Source of the DNA: JAXGXJ01 sp963829545
GTDB lineage: Bacteria > Actinomycetota > Thermoleophilia > RBG-16-64-13
Direction of reading: 5' to 3'
DNA length: 64,000 nucleotides
Assembly: GCA_963829545.1 (NCBI GenBank)
Contig: CAWHIX010000001.1
Location: 124,001-188,000, forward strand
How positions within the stretch are numbered: the stretch's first letter is position 1; every line of letters begins with the position of its first letter. The translations under genes and the position numbers were made by a program. Shown here in pieces: positions 18,373-28,692 of the stretch. The notes under the pieces are model-generated. The model saw only the letters and a list, made by a program, of their open reading frames with translations. It was not told where the DNA came from and did not search any database.

Positions 18373-19134
18373 CTAGACCTCCTGCAGCCCGCGGGGCTTC
18401 CCCTCCTCCCGTCGCCAGGGGAGGGCCCACGGGGCAAGCGCGAGCAGGCACACTACCCCGCCGACTATGGCGTCGATGACGTAGTGGTTACCGGTCACGA
18501 TGATCGTCAGACCCATAATTAACGGCAACGAGAACGCCAGCGCCTTGCCGATCCTTCGCTTCATGGTCATCGCCAGACCGATGCCGCATAGAAGGATCCA
18601 GCCGAAGTGAAAACTCGGCAAGGCGGCATTCTCGTTGATGAGCCAGTTCGGTCGCGCCACCTCCTCGGCGATCGAGTCGCTGGACTCCACGGTATCGACG
18701 ATGCCCACCGGGGCGAGGCGCGGCGGCGCTACCGGGAAGCTCGCGAACACGAAGACGCCGATGAGTCCGGAAACGATCATGGCGTTGCGCACACGGCGAT
18801 AGGTGCCTCGACGAAGCACATACAGGTAGCTGAGGCTCCCGGCTAGGATCAGCCAGTAGCCCCAGATATACACGAAGTTGAGGACACTGATCAGCGGGCG
18901 GAGGTGATCCAGGAAGGCCTGTTGAAGAGCGATCTCCCAGTCAAGACCCAGAGCGGTCTCGAGGCGCAGCAGGGACAACGAGTTCTCCAATGGCTCCAGT
19001 CCCGCCCCGCCCACGAGGACCCTCACGACATGGTAGACGGCGAGTGCAGCCAGCACCAAGAGAAACTCCCCGAGGACGCCCTTGACGGAGAGGCCGTCCC
19101 AGCCGGTTCGAGCAGAGTCATTCGAGCCCGACAC
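18373..19134 (-). CDS. PAP2-superfamily membrane phosphatase/phosphotransferase
   Basis: The 253-residue protein has about six transmembrane helices. The two halves of the PAP2 active site appear late: PSFHFGW near residue 173 and GNHYVIDAIVGG near 218, supplying the catalytic His pair and Asp. This spacing resembles the inositol-phosphorylceramide-synthase/Aur1-like branch rather than classical PgpB. It probably works on a membrane phospho- or polyprenyl-lipid at the outer face. It is transcribed leftwards, divergent from nothing obvious, with pirin upstream on the same strand. Confidence 0.82.
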   Translation of the reverse strand: MSGSNDSARTGWDGLSVKGVLGEFLLVLAALAVYHVVRVLVGGAGLEPLENSLSLLRLETALGLDWEIALQQAFLDHLRPLISVLNFVYIWGYWLILAGSLSYLYVLRRGTYRRVRNAMIVSGLIGVFVFASFPVAPPRLAPVGIVDTVESSDSIAEEVARPNWLINENAALPSFHFGWILLCGIGLAMTMKRRIGKALAFSLPLIMGLTIIVTGNHYVIDAIVGGVVCLLALAPWALPWRREEGKPRGLQEV

Positions 19135-19159
19135 GCGTTCCTCGCATTCCTTATGCCGG

Positions 19160-20023
19160 TCAGTTCCCCTTGCGCTTCACGAAGGTGCCGTCGCCCAGCT
19201 CGCGCCAGGCTGCATCCAGTTCCTCCCGGGTGTTCATGACGATGGGGCCGCGCCAGGCGATGGGCTCGCGCAGAGGCCTGCCGCTCACGAGCAGGAAACG
19301 CGCTCCCGAAGCGCCCGCGCCGACCGACACCTGGTCCCCGTCTTCGAGCAGGATGATCATGCCGTGTCCGGCGTCGATGGGGTCACTCGACCCTCCGAAG
19401 CGAGCCTCGCCCTCGAACAGGTATGCAAAGACCGTGTGCCCCGGCCGAGCGGGGTGAGTCCAGCCGGTGCCTGGCTCCAGCGTCACATCCAGGTACTCTG
19501 GCTCGATGATCACTTCGCGTACGGGCCCGGTGGATGCACCCACCGTCCCACAGATCACCCGCACGCGGACGCCGGGAGACTCCGCGACCGGTATCTCGCC
19601 GGCGGTGATGCCCCGATAGCGCGGATCTATCATCTTCTGAGTGGCCGGGAGATTGGCCCACAGCTGGAATCCGCCCATGCGGCCGCGCGCGTCCCCACGA
19701 GGCATCTCCTGGTGGATGATGCCGCTGCCTGCCGTCATCCACTGCACGTCACCGGGGCCGATGGTGCCCGAGTTGCCCATGGAGTCGCCGTGGTCGACTT
19801 CGCCCTCCAGCAGGTAGGTGATGGTCTCGATCCCACGGTGCGGATGCCACGGGAACCCGGCTTCGTACTGCGATGGATGATCACCCCGGAAGTCATCGAG
19901 CATCAGAAAGGGATCGAACAGGTCTTCCTGACCGTGGCCAAAAGCACGGCGGAGCTGTACGCCTGCGCCTTCGATGGTGGGCCGGCTGGCTGAGACCTGG
20001 CGGACTTCGCGGATGGTGGTCAT
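19160..20023 (-). CDS. Pirin family protein
   Basis: The 287-residue bicupin begins MTTIREVRQVSASRPTIEGA. The N-terminal cupin has the metal motif HPHRGIETITYLLEGEVDHGDS and later SGIIHQEMP, giving the His/His/His/Glu iron site. Bacterial pirins are Fe(II) proteins; some show quercetin 2,3-dioxygenase activity and others regulate metabolism. The second cupin is at about 170-280. The ATG at 20023 is chosen because upstream sequence in frame does not match pirins. It lies 25 bases upstream of the PAP2 gene on the same strand. It is divergent from the LigB-type dioxygenase gene. Confidence 0.9.
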   Translation of the reverse strand: MTTIREVRQVSASRPTIEGAGVQLRRAFGHGQEDLFDPFLMLDDFRGDHPSQYEAGFPWHPHRGIETITYLLEGEVDHGDSMGNSGTIGPGDVQWMTAGSGIIHQEMPRGDARGRMGGFQLWANLPATQKMIDPRYRGITAGEIPVAESPGVRVRVICGTVGASTGPVREVIIEPEYLDVTLEPGTGWTHPARPGHTVFAYLFEGEARFGGSSDPIDAGHGMIILLEDGDQVSVGAGASGARFLLVSGRPLREPIAWRGPIVMNTREELDAAWRELGDGTFVKRKGN

Positions 20024-20109
20024 GGTGCGCCTCCAGTGTGTTGCCGGTCGAATCCAGTCTATTCCCCGGAAGGGCGGGCGTCGACCGAGTCTCACAGATC
20101 GACTCGTCG

Positions 20110-20138
20110 TTGACATACTTCCCCGGCCCGGGTTCAAT
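20110..20138 (+). promoter_or_regulatory. Sigma-70-type promoter for the dioxygenase gene
   Basis: TTGACA at 20110-20115, a 17-base spacer, and TTCAAT at 20133-20138 lie in the divergent region between pirin and the LigB-type gene. Confidence 0.55.
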
Positions 20139-20175
20139 GATGCATATCGCGCCAATCTTCTGATGGAGATCGTGC

Positions 20176-21003
20176 TTGGATCCCGCACCGACCACGAAGG
20201 CCCAGATCGTCTATCTCTCGCACGGCGGAGGTCCCCTGCCCATTCTTGGCGATCCCGGGCATCGGGCCATGGTGGACTTCATGGTGCGGTTGCCGGAGCA
20301 ACTCCGAAAGCCCGAAGCCGTACTGGTGATAAGCGCCCACTGGGAGGAGAGCGCGCCGACCCTGCTGGGGGCCGAGGCTCCTCCCCTGTTCTACGACTAC
20401 TACGGCTTCCCCGAAGAAGCCTATGCGCTCACCTATCCGGCCCCGGGCGATCCCGGACTTGCGGACAGGATCGCCGGCCTGCTGCGGCAGAGCGGCATCC
20501 CGACCCGCATCGACGACCGGCGGGGATTCGACCACGGCCTGTTCATTCCCCTCAAACTCATGTACCCGGAGGCCGACATACCCTGCCTGCAGCTATCCCT
20601 CGTCCGCGGGCTGGACCCCGCCCTGCATGTCGCCCTGGGCGCGGCCTTGCGGGAGCTGAGGCGGGAGAACATCCTGGTGGTCGGGTCGGGGTTCTCGTTT
20701 CACAACCAAGGAGCATTCTCGTGGCAACCCGGCAACGCACCCGACGGCGCCAACGACGCCTTCCAGGATTGGCTGATCGAGACGTGCACCGGCCTCCTTT
20801 CGAGAGCGGAGCGCGAGGAACGCTTGATCCATTGGGAGAAGGCCCCTTCGGCCCGCTACTGTCACCCGCGCGAGGAGCATCTGCTGCCGCTGCACGTGTG
20901 CACGGGCATGGCCGACGCGCCCGGCGTCACCATCTTCGACGACTACATACTGGGCAAGCGCTCGGTCGCGTTTCTATGGCGGGGAGATGCTGTCTCACCC
21001 TAG
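20176..21003 (+). CDS. Class III extradiol dioxygenase (LigB/DODA type)
   Basis: The 275-residue enzyme starts near IVYLSHGGGPLPILGDP, with the first metal His. VLVISAHWEE carries the second, and FDHGLFIPLKLMYPEADIPC is the conserved catalytic region. The group cleaves catechol-type rings (DOPA 4,5-dioxygenase-like), but many bacterial members lack a known substrate. The only in-frame start consistent with length is TTG 20176, with GGAG upstream. Its divergent partner is pirin, another Fe(II) cupin. Confidence 0.85.
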   Translation: MDPAPTTKAQIVYLSHGGGPLPILGDPGHRAMVDFMVRLPEQLRKPEAVLVISAHWEESAPTLLGAEAPPLFYDYYGFPEEAYALTYPAPGDPGLADRIAGLLRQSGIPTRIDDRRGFDHGLFIPLKLMYPEADIPCLQLSLVRGLDPALHVALGAALRELRRENILVVGSGFSFHNQGAFSWQPGNAPDGANDAFQDWLIETCTGLLSRAEREERLIHWEKAPSARYCHPREEHLLPLHVCTGMADAPGVTIFDDYILGKRSVAFLWRGDAVSP

Positions 21004-21022
21004 ACGTGCAGGTCTTCTCGCC

Positions 21023-21830
21023 CTACTTGGCTACGTACTGCGCAAGAGCGGCGCCGTTCGCATCGCGGAGCCATAACTGGTCGCCGTCGATAGTGTAGGT
21101 AGCCGTCTGGGGCAGGGCGGCCAGATAGGCGGCTTCTTGGGCCATCAGTTCCTCGGGTCCCGCCATCTTGGTGGTGGCGATCGCGGAATCGATGGTCATC
21201 GTGCCTTCACCGGACGCCGAGTAGGTGGCGTTGTACTGGTTGACGCTGGCGTTGCCCGCCAGGGTGCCGTCGTCGCCGAAGGTCGCAGTGATCATGCTGT
21301 CGGCGGCCAGCGACTGCAGGGCTTCCTTGCCGTTGTTGTAGGCGGTCGCCTGCCACTCCGTACCGGTGAGCGGGGTGGGATCGACGGCATCGTACTTGAC
21401 GAGGACCTGCCCTTCATCGTCGAGGAATTCCAGAGACTCGGCGGTGACGATATAGGTGGCGGTCTTCTGCAGCGCCGCGAAGTAGGCATCCTCTTGGGCC
21501 ATTGCCTCAGGCGGTCCGGCCATCTCGGTGCGGGCTGCTGCGGCGATTTGGATCGTGTTTCCGGGCGTGGTCTCGTACGAGGCGCTGTAACGGTTGATGG
21601 TGCCCGAGCCGGCTATCGTCCCGTCCTTGAAGACGGCGGTGGCCAGGCCTTGTTCGGCGGGAAGGACGGAGTCGATCCCAGCTATTTCAGCGGCCACCCA
21701 GTTCTTCCCTTGAAGGGCCGCGGAATCGTCGGCCTCGTCGCGCACCGCCACCGCAACCGGAAACGGTGAGGACACCCAGCAACAGAATGGCGGCTCCCAG
21801 TAGTGGGACGACTGCAGACGGACGCGTCAT
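21023..21830 (-). CDS. Lipoprotein with two META-type domains, frameshifted
   Basis: ATG 21830 starts a signal MTRPSAVVPLLGAAILLLGV followed by the lipobox LTVSGCGGG. One base must be removed near 21745-21755 to enter the main frame at DEADDSAALQGKNWVAAEI. Two homologous units of about 110 residues follow, each with LxGxxWxAxxYN/I, a GxGxxNxYxAxY strand and MAGPxExMAQExxYxAALxxTATY. That is the META (HslJ-like) fold, an extracytoplasmic domain of unclear function. The restored protein has 268 residues and no stops. Confidence 0.72.
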
Positions 21831-21947
21831 AGCTCAAACCCCCAGATCGCGAGATAACCCTGCTCGGTATTACCGACTACAGAGATGCGCCAAACCTGGT
21901 CGGAGGTTCCCATCCCGAGCCCGCGCAGGAGTCGGCGGTGCCGGGAC

Positions 21948-23624
21948 CTATACCTCCACGACGATAGGGATGATCATCGGGCGGCTGCGCGTGCGTTCCC
22001 AGAGCAACTGGGAGAGGGAATCGTGTATGGCCTTCTTGATGACGGCCTGGTCGGTGGCTCCCTCTTTGTAGGTCTTCGCCATGGTCTGCGCGATGCGCAC
22101 CTGAGCATCGGCGATGAGGCCGCCGCCTTCCGAACCAAAGGCCAGACCACGCGTGATCAGCTCGGGATCCGCTACCAGGCGGCCCGTCTGGGCATCGATG
22201 GTCACCACCACGGTGGCGATGCCGTCCTGCGCAAGTAGCTGTCGGTCACGGAGCACCACCTGGCCCACGTCACCCACGCCGAGACCGTCGACATACACGA
22301 CGCCGTGCTCGACGCTCTCCGCCACTCGGGCTCCGCTCTTGTCGATCTCGAGACAGTCGCCGTTTTCGAGCACGAACACGTTCTCCTCAGGGATACCGAC
22401 TTCTTGCGCGAGTAGCCCATGGGCGACGAGGTGGCGCGTCTCGCCGTGGACGGGCATGAAGAACCGGGGCTTCACGAGGTTGAGCATGAGCTTGAGTTCC
22501 TCGGCGGCCGCGTGGCCGGAGACATGGACGTGCACGGTTCCCCGATGGGCGACGGTGGCACCAGCCTTGGCCAGGCGGTTGATCACGCGGTTCACGGCCT
22601 TCTCGTTCCCCGGAACGGGGGTGGCAGCGATGACCACGGTGTCGCCCTGCTCCACCCTGATCGTCTTGTGCTCACCGTTAGCCATGCGGGCCAGCGCCGA
22701 GAGCGGCTCTCCCTGGCTGCCGGTGCACATGACGAGGACCTGCTCCGGTGGAAGCCTGGAGGCCTGCGCGGCGTCGATCATGTGTTCATCATCGATAGCG
22801 AGGTAGCCGAGTTCGCGTGCGATCTTCGTATTGGTGATCATGGACCGTCCCACCACCACGATCTTGCGTCTTGCCCCGACTGCGGCGTCGCAGATCTGCT
22901 GCACGCGGTGTACATGGCTGGAGAACGAGGCCGCTATCACGCGCTGCTCGGCGCCCTCGATGATGTCCCGTAATGCCGGACCGACGGAGGCCTCAGAACG
23001 CGTGATGCCCGGGGTCTCCGCGTTGGTCGAGTCCGACATGAGCAGGTCGACCCCGATCTTCGCGAACTTGGTAAGCGCGCCATAGTCGACCAGGCGCCCG
23101 TCGATGGGAGTCTGATCCAGTTTGAAGTCGCCGGTGTGGACGATATTGCAGGCCGGAGTGCGGATGAACACCCCGACCGCGTCGGGTATGGAGTGGTTCA
23201 CGGCGAAGAAGTCGAAGGCAAAGGGTCCCACCGACACGTGACTGCCCCCATGGATCTCCTGCAGCTTGACGTTCTTGAGCTTGAGCCGGTGCTCTTCGAG
23301 TTTGCCGCGGATCAGGCCGAGAGTGAGTTTCGTCCCCAGGACGGGCACCCGGCGGTCCAGTGCCTTGAGGAGGTAGGGGAGAGCGCCGGTGTGGTCTTCG
23401 TGACCGTGGGTGATGACGATGGCCCGAAGCTTATCGCGGCGTTTCACGATGTAGGAGAAGTCGGGAAGGATCAGGTCGACCCCTGGGTGGTCATCGTCGG
23501 GGAACATGATGCCGGCGTCGATGACCACCATGTCGTCTCCGTATTCGAAGACGGTCATGTTCTTGCCTATCCCGTCAAGCCCCCCAAGGGGGATGATGCG
23601 GAGGCTGTTTTCATTCTTTGCCAT
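21948..23624 (-). CDS. rnj: Ribonuclease J
   Basis: This 558-residue metallo-beta-lactamase/beta-CASP nuclease is central to RNA decay and 5' processing. It has the metal motif HGHEDHTGALPY at about 70-80, GDFKLDQTP, the beta-CASP segments (ASFSSHVHRVQQI, VMCTGSQGEP) and PVHGETRHLVAHG. The C-terminal domain is present. ATG 23624 (MAKNENSLRIIPLGG) fits the family; an upstream in-frame ATG at 23654 is also possible. It is a monocistronic unit on the minus strand. Confidence 0.95.
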   Translation of the reverse strand: MAKNENSLRIIPLGGLDGIGKNMTVFEYGDDMVVIDAGIMFPDDDHPGVDLILPDFSYIVKRRDKLRAIVITHGHEDHTGALPYLLKALDRRVPVLGTKLTLGLIRGKLEEHRLKLKNVKLQEIHGGSHVSVGPFAFDFFAVNHSIPDAVGVFIRTPACNIVHTGDFKLDQTPIDGRLVDYGALTKFAKIGVDLLMSDSTNAETPGITRSEASVGPALRDIIEGAEQRVIAASFSSHVHRVQQICDAAVGARRKIVVVGRSMITNTKIARELGYLAIDDEHMIDAAQASRLPPEQVLVMCTGSQGEPLSALARMANGEHKTIRVEQGDTVVIAATPVPGNEKAVNRVINRLAKAGATVAHRGTVHVHVSGHAAAEELKLMLNLVKPRFFMPVHGETRHLVAHGLLAQEVGIPEENVFVLENGDCLEIDKSGARVAESVEHGVVYVDGLGVGDVGQVVLRDRQLLAQDGIATVVVTIDAQTGRLVADPELITRGLAFGSEGGGLIADAQVRIAQTMAKTYKEGATDQAVIKKAIHDSLSQLLWERTRSRPMIIPIVVEV

Positions 23625-23721
23625 GCGGTGTGCAGGTCTCCTTTTGGTATCCATTATCGCTCAGAACGGGCAGTGCCGTCGGTCGGGGGCCGCATGGTAG
23701 GCTCAGTCCCTCGCGTTGCGC

Positions 23722-24744
23722 TCACTCCTCCTCCGCGGGCCCTGCGCCCACCGGCTGCGAAACGAACAGATCCAGGCCGAGCTGCCGCGACAGGAACGTA
23801 GCTGTGAGCTGTCCCTTGACGCTGTTCCCCGCATCGTCGAGCGGAGGCGCGAAAGTCCCGAGACCGCCCTTGCCTGGCGAGATGGTGACGATCCCGCCGC
23901 CGATGCCGCTCTTTGCCGGCAGGCCGACGTCGTAGAGCCAATCGCCTGAGGTCTCGTACAGCCCGGCCGTCGTCATGGTGGCCAGGGTGTAGTGACACAA
24001 CAGGGGTTCCACCACGGAGACTCCCGTCACGGGGTTGACGCCGCCGTTGGCGAGCGTCGCCCCCATCACCGCGAGATCGCGGGCCGTGACACTCACGCAA
24101 CTCTGTCTGGTGTAGAGGTCGAGGGCCACTGCCGGCTCGCTGAAGAGGCGCGCGCGATTCTGGAGCAGACCGGCCAGAGCGCGGTTCCTGTGGTTGGTGG
24201 CCGAAGCGGAGCGGTAGATCTCCTCGTCGAGGGCCAGGGTGCGCCCGGCGAACCGCGAAAGACCATCGAGGATGATCTGCCACTTCTCCTCGGCGGTCTC
24301 CCCGGGGACCAGACTGGTGGTCGCGATCGCACCGGGATTGACCATGGGGTTCGTCCTGCCGTCCTTGCTCCGCCTGACCGCATCCGGCGAGTTGAACGGC
24401 AGCCCCGTCGCGTTGACCCCTACTTGCAGGCGGACCGCCTCCGGCCCTATCGCCCGGCAGACGAGGGCGAAGACGAACGGCTTCGCGACGCTCATGATGG
24501 CGAACGGCACATCCACGTCGCCGGCAGTACGGGCCAGGCCGATCGTCCCGACCACGCAGATCCCGAAAAGCTCGGAGGGCACGCGCGCCAGTGCGGGATA
24601 GACCCGTGAGTTCGATCCATCGGTGTTCGAGCGGAAGCGATCGTACGCTGTGTCAACCAGTCGCTGGACCCGAACACCGGGCGGGAGGTGGCCGGTGGAT
24701 ACGAAGCCCGCGTCAGGTTCGACGAGGTCGTCGGGCAGTGTCAT
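23722..24744 (-). CDS. glsA: Glutaminase A
   Basis: The 340-residue enzyme hydrolyses glutamine to glutamate and ammonia. It has the serine-beta-lactamase-like motif FAIMSVAKPFVFALVC with the Ser-x-x-Lys pair, NPMVNPGAIATTSL, RNRALAGLLQN, and a late GLPAKSGIGGGIVT. These match bacterial GlsA. The ATG at 24744 is chosen since sequence upstream in frame is not conserved-looking. It is transcribed leftwards towards the RNase J gene. Confidence 0.93.
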   Translation of the reverse strand: MTLPDDLVEPDAGFVSTGHLPPGVRVQRLVDTAYDRFRSNTDGSNSRVYPALARVPSELFGICVVGTIGLARTAGDVDVPFAIMSVAKPFVFALVCRAIGPEAVRLQVGVNATGLPFNSPDAVRRSKDGRTNPMVNPGAIATTSLVPGETAEEKWQIILDGLSRFAGRTLALDEEIYRSASATNHRNRALAGLLQNRARLFSEPAVALDLYTRQSCVSVTARDLAVMGATLANGGVNPVTGVSVVEPLLCHYTLATMTTAGLYETSGDWLYDVGLPAKSGIGGGIVTISPGKGGLGTFAPPLDDAGNSVKGQLTATFLSRQLGLDLFVSQPVGAGPAEEE

Positions 24745-24900
24745 CGATCGCTCCGTTCCTGGTGATGTTCCAGCACCGAGCATACAACCTTGCCCGCGGG
24801 CGCGTGCGGTCGCCGGCCGTGCAGATACCGACACATGCATGCAAACGGGTCCGTGCGTGGAGGCAGGTCAAGGCGTTATGGCCGCCGAATAGAGGTGACT

Positions 24901-26193
24901 ATGGACAACGAAGCCATCCAACCGCGCCCGTTCCTCAAGCTGCTCCTGCTTGCCGCCCTCATGGGGCTGATGAGTGCGGTGATCACGTTCGCGTTCATCT
25001 GGGTGGTCCATGAATTGCAGGGGCTGCTGTGGGATCACGTGTCGAGTCTGGGCGGCACCTGGACGGCAATACTCACGGTACTGATCTGCACCATCGGGGG
25101 CGTCGTGGTCGGCGTGCTTGTGAAGATCTTTGGCGATCACACGGGCGTCTTTGCCGAGATCATGGCGGACTTCGGCCGGACCGGCCGTTTCTCCTATCGG
25201 CAGGCGCCGGGCATGGTCATCACGGCTTTCGTCTCCCTCGTTTCGGGTGGCAGCCTCGGTCCGGAAGCGCCGCTGGCCGATGCCTGTGGCGGTCTGGGTA
25301 CCTGGCTGTCCGATCGCCTCAAGATGGACGCACGCACCACGCGCTCGCTGAGTTTCTCCGGCATCAGCGGGATGCTGGGCTCGTTCATCACCTCGCCGTT
25401 CAGTGGGGCCGTGCTGGCGATGGAGTCCGCGCGCGGAGGCGTCTCCTACGCGTGGGCGCTGTTTCCCAGTCTCGTCGCTTCGGCGGTCGCAACCGTGGTG
25501 TTCGTCCTGCTTTCCGGCTCGTTCTTCGGGAGTCTGGTCATATTCCCCGAATTCACGCCCCACGTGACGGACCTGCTCTTGGCGGTGCCACTGGGCCTCG
25601 TGGGCGCAGCCGCTGGCGCGGTGTTCATCATCGTGTTCGCTCGTCTGCGCAAGATCATGGAACCCTTGCGGAAGCACGTGATCCTTCGCGGCACCATCGG
25701 CGGCCTGGGCATGGGCGTGGCCGGCGCACTGCTGCCGCTGACCATGTTCTCGGGCGAGTTCGAGACAATCGAAGTGATCGAGACGGCCGCCGAGATCGGC
25801 GTGGTCGGTCTGATCGTGCTGGCGGTCGTTAAGCTGTTCGCCACGTCGCTTCTGCTGGCGACGGGCTGGAAGGGCGGCTACATCTTCCCGACCATGTTCG
25901 CCGGCGTCGCGCTGGGCATGGCGGTGCATCTGATCTTTCCCAGCATCCCGGTCGCGGTCGCCGTTGCCGCCACTATGGCCGGCGCCATGGTGGCGACGAT
26001 GAAAGCGCCGCTCTTCTCATCCCTGTTCGTGGCCATACTCGTTCAGCGTGAGGCCTATCCCGTGATAGCCATCGCCGTGATCGTCGGCCTGCTGGCGACG
26101 ATGCGGCTTTCCATGGTGCCGCCCGCAGGGGGCCGGTCAGCCCGAAGCGAAAGAACAGGAGCAGGTCTACCCAGGGCCCGAGTAGCGAGATGA
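24901..26193 (+). CDS. ClC-family chloride channel or Cl-/H+ antiporter
   Basis: The 430-residue protein has many membrane helices. The selectivity-filter segments are recognisable: GGSLGPEAPLADACGG at about 115 (the GxxGPExP motif, normally GREGP), FSGISGMLGSFITSPFSGAVLAMES, and GGYIFPTMFAGVALG near 325 (normally GGxFxPxL). The proton-pathway Glu in GPEAP is present, favouring an exchanger. It lacks the C-terminal CBS domains. The start follows GAGGTG. Its physiological role (acid resistance, volume control) is not deducible. Confidence 0.9.
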   Translation: MDNEAIQPRPFLKLLLLAALMGLMSAVITFAFIWVVHELQGLLWDHVSSLGGTWTAILTVLICTIGGVVVGVLVKIFGDHTGVFAEIMADFGRTGRFSYRQAPGMVITAFVSLVSGGSLGPEAPLADACGGLGTWLSDRLKMDARTTRSLSFSGISGMLGSFITSPFSGAVLAMESARGGVSYAWALFPSLVASAVATVVFVLLSGSFFGSLVIFPEFTPHVTDLLLAVPLGLVGAAAGAVFIIVFARLRKIMEPLRKHVILRGTIGGLGMGVAGALLPLTMFSGEFETIEVIETAAEIGVVGLIVLAVVKLFATSLLLATGWKGGYIFPTMFAGVALGMAVHLIFPSIPVAVAVAATMAGAMVATMKAPLFSSLFVAILVQREAYPVIAIAVIVGLLATMRLSMVPPAGGRSARSERTGAGLPRARVAR

Positions 26194-26285
26194 GGTGACA
26201 GGCGCGGCAGCCGAATCGCGGGCCCCTGAGGTCGATGGTCAGCTTGGCGTCGTTGCTGCCGCGGAGGTCCCTCCCTACCGGTGCA

Positions 26286-28644
26286 TCAATCAGCGCCCTC
26301 CGCTGTGGCCGGCGGACCCAGGCGGCTTTCTCCGTCGTGCTCTGTCGGCAGGACGGCCTGCTTCTTGAGTTCTGCCATCAGCTTGTCGCCTTCCACATCC
26401 AGGTTGGGCAGAAGCGCGATCCAGCCATTTCGGCAGCCACCACGCCCGCTCGCCGAGGACTGCCATGACCGCGGGAACGAGGGTCATGCGGACGACGAAG
26501 GCGTCGATGACGATCCCCGCCGCCAGGGCAAAACCCATCTGCTTGATCATGACGTTGTCACCGAAGATGAACCCGGAGAAGATGGACACCATGATCACCG
26601 CCGCCGCCACGACCACTCGGCTGCTTTGGTCGAAGCCATCGATGACGCCGGCGACGCCGCGGTGCCCGTGAACGTGTGACTCACGCATGGAGGAGACGAG
26701 GAAGACCTCGTAGTCCATGGCCAGTCCGAAGAGTATCCCGGTGATCATGATGGGGATGAAGCTGACCAACGGTCCTCCGGTGTCAAAGCCAAAGACCTCT
26801 CTGAGCCATCCCCATTGGAATACGGCGATGGTGAGGCCGAAGGTGGCGAGGATGCTGAGAAGGAATCCCAGAGTGGCCTTGATCGGGACGGCGATGGACC
26901 TGAAGACGAGCAGCAGTACCACCAGGGACAGCCCCAAGATGATCGCGACGTAGAGGGGGAACACGCCGGCGAGCTTGTCGGACACATCGATGATGATCGC
27001 CGTGATCCCCGTGACCCCAAGCTTCACGCCATAGGTCTGCGACACGTCCGATTCAGGGGTCACGGAGCTTCTGCACAAGGTCCTTGGTCTGGGTATCGCT
27101 CGGACCCGTGTCGGGGATGACGTTCAGGATGCCCATACTGCCGGATTCATTGACGCTCATGGGCATTACCGTGGAGACACCCTCCAGCGCCTGCAGATCG
27201 GCGATGACACCGGCCAGGGTCTCCGGAGTGATGGGCTTGGAAGCGTCGATGGGTTCGACCACGACCAGGAGCGGACCATTGAAGCCCTCTCCGAAGCCCG
27301 CGGAGATGGCCTCGTAGCTCTGACGCGAATCGCTGTCCTTGTTGGCGGTGGCGCCGGAAGGAAAGCCCAATTCCATGCTGCCTATGGGGATGGCCAAGAC
27401 GCCGAGGATCACCACGATGCCGACGATGACCGGCCAGCGGAACCTCACCACGGCGCTGACCCAGCGGTGCGCGAATCCCCGGTGCTCCCTCTCTATGCGC
27501 GACTCTTCCCTTCTCTCGGGCCTTCCGCGAACAGATGCGTTCGCCCACCAGCCCGAGCAGGGCCGGCAGCAGGGTCAGAGCGATGAGCACGGCAACCGCG
27601 ACCGTCGCCGCGGCGACCAAGGCCATGGTGGTCACGAAGCCCATCCTGATGATCGCCAGCCCACACAGAGCGATGATGACGGTGAGACCGGCGAAGAACA
27701 CGGCGCTTCCGGCGGTGCCCACCGCCCGGCTCGCGGCGTCCTTCGCGCTCAAGCCCTGGCCGAGGATGAGACGGCGCTGACGATTGACTATGAAGAGGGC
27801 GTAGTCGATCCCTACGGCCAACCCGATCATGAGAGCCAGTGTGGGGGTGGCCGAGTTCAGATCGATGACGTTCGAGAGGGCGTAAGCTCCACCCACTCCT
27901 ATGCCCACGCCTATGAGCGCGGTCACGAGCGGAAGCCCGGCCGCGGTCAACGAGCCGAGCGTGAGTGATGAGCACGAGGGCAGCTACGACCAGCCCGAAG
28001 ACCTCATTGAGGCCCATGGGGGGCTCCATGGCACGGAGCGAATCGCTGGGCAGCACTATGATCCCGGTGCCGTTCTCAGCGGTAGTGGCAGCGGCAATGA
28101 CGGAATCCGTGACGCCGCCGGGCAGAGACTGGATCTGCTCGGTGAACTGGAACTGGAACAGAGCCACGCTGCCGTCCGCGGAGACAAGCACTCCGGGCAC
28201 CATAGCGCCGTCGACCACCAGTGGCCCGTACGGCGGCGCTTCGGTGGCGGCCGGCTGCTCCGCAGCGCCGCCGCTCTCGGCCGGAGCCGGGCCGCTACCC
28301 GCCGCGGGGGCGAAGTCGGCGGGGTTGATGACGTGGTCGAGGGCGTAGACGCCCTCGACGGCCGCGCGGATAGCGGCCGTCCGCTCCGGGGTCCCAAGGC
28401 TTTCGCCCTCGGGCGCTACGAAGATGACGCTTCCCTGGCCCCCGGAAGCCTCGGGCAACTCTTTGGTCAGTTGGTCCAACACCCTCTGAGAATCGGTGCC
28501 CTCGATCCTCATCTCCGAAGTGACGCTTACGCCGTTGGTGGCCAGCAAGGCCACTACGATCCCCAGAGCAATGAGCCAACCCGCGATGAAGTACCAGGGT
28601 CTGCTGTAGGCGGTTCGGCCGATCCTGTAGAGAAACTTGGACAT
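26286..28644 (-). CDS. MMPL-family RND exporter, four frameshifts
   Basis: The gene starts MSKFLYRIGRTAYSRPWYF. Membrane block one ends ATPTLALMIGLAVGIDYALF and block two ends LFGLAMDYEVFLVSSMRE. The four single-base shifts are near 27990, 27510, 27075 and 26415. The last join restores WLDR followed by LLPNLDVEGDKLMAELKKQA, a normal acidic tail for this group, ending at TGA 26286. Removing four bases gives exactly 784 residues with no internal stop. MMPL pumps export hydrophobic molecules. TetR lies directly upstream. This is either a concentrated run of base-call errors or a decaying gene. Confidence 0.78.
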
Positions 28645-28692
28645 GGCGAAGTAGATCTCCTGTGTAGTGGGCGTCGCCGTGGCTGACGGCGG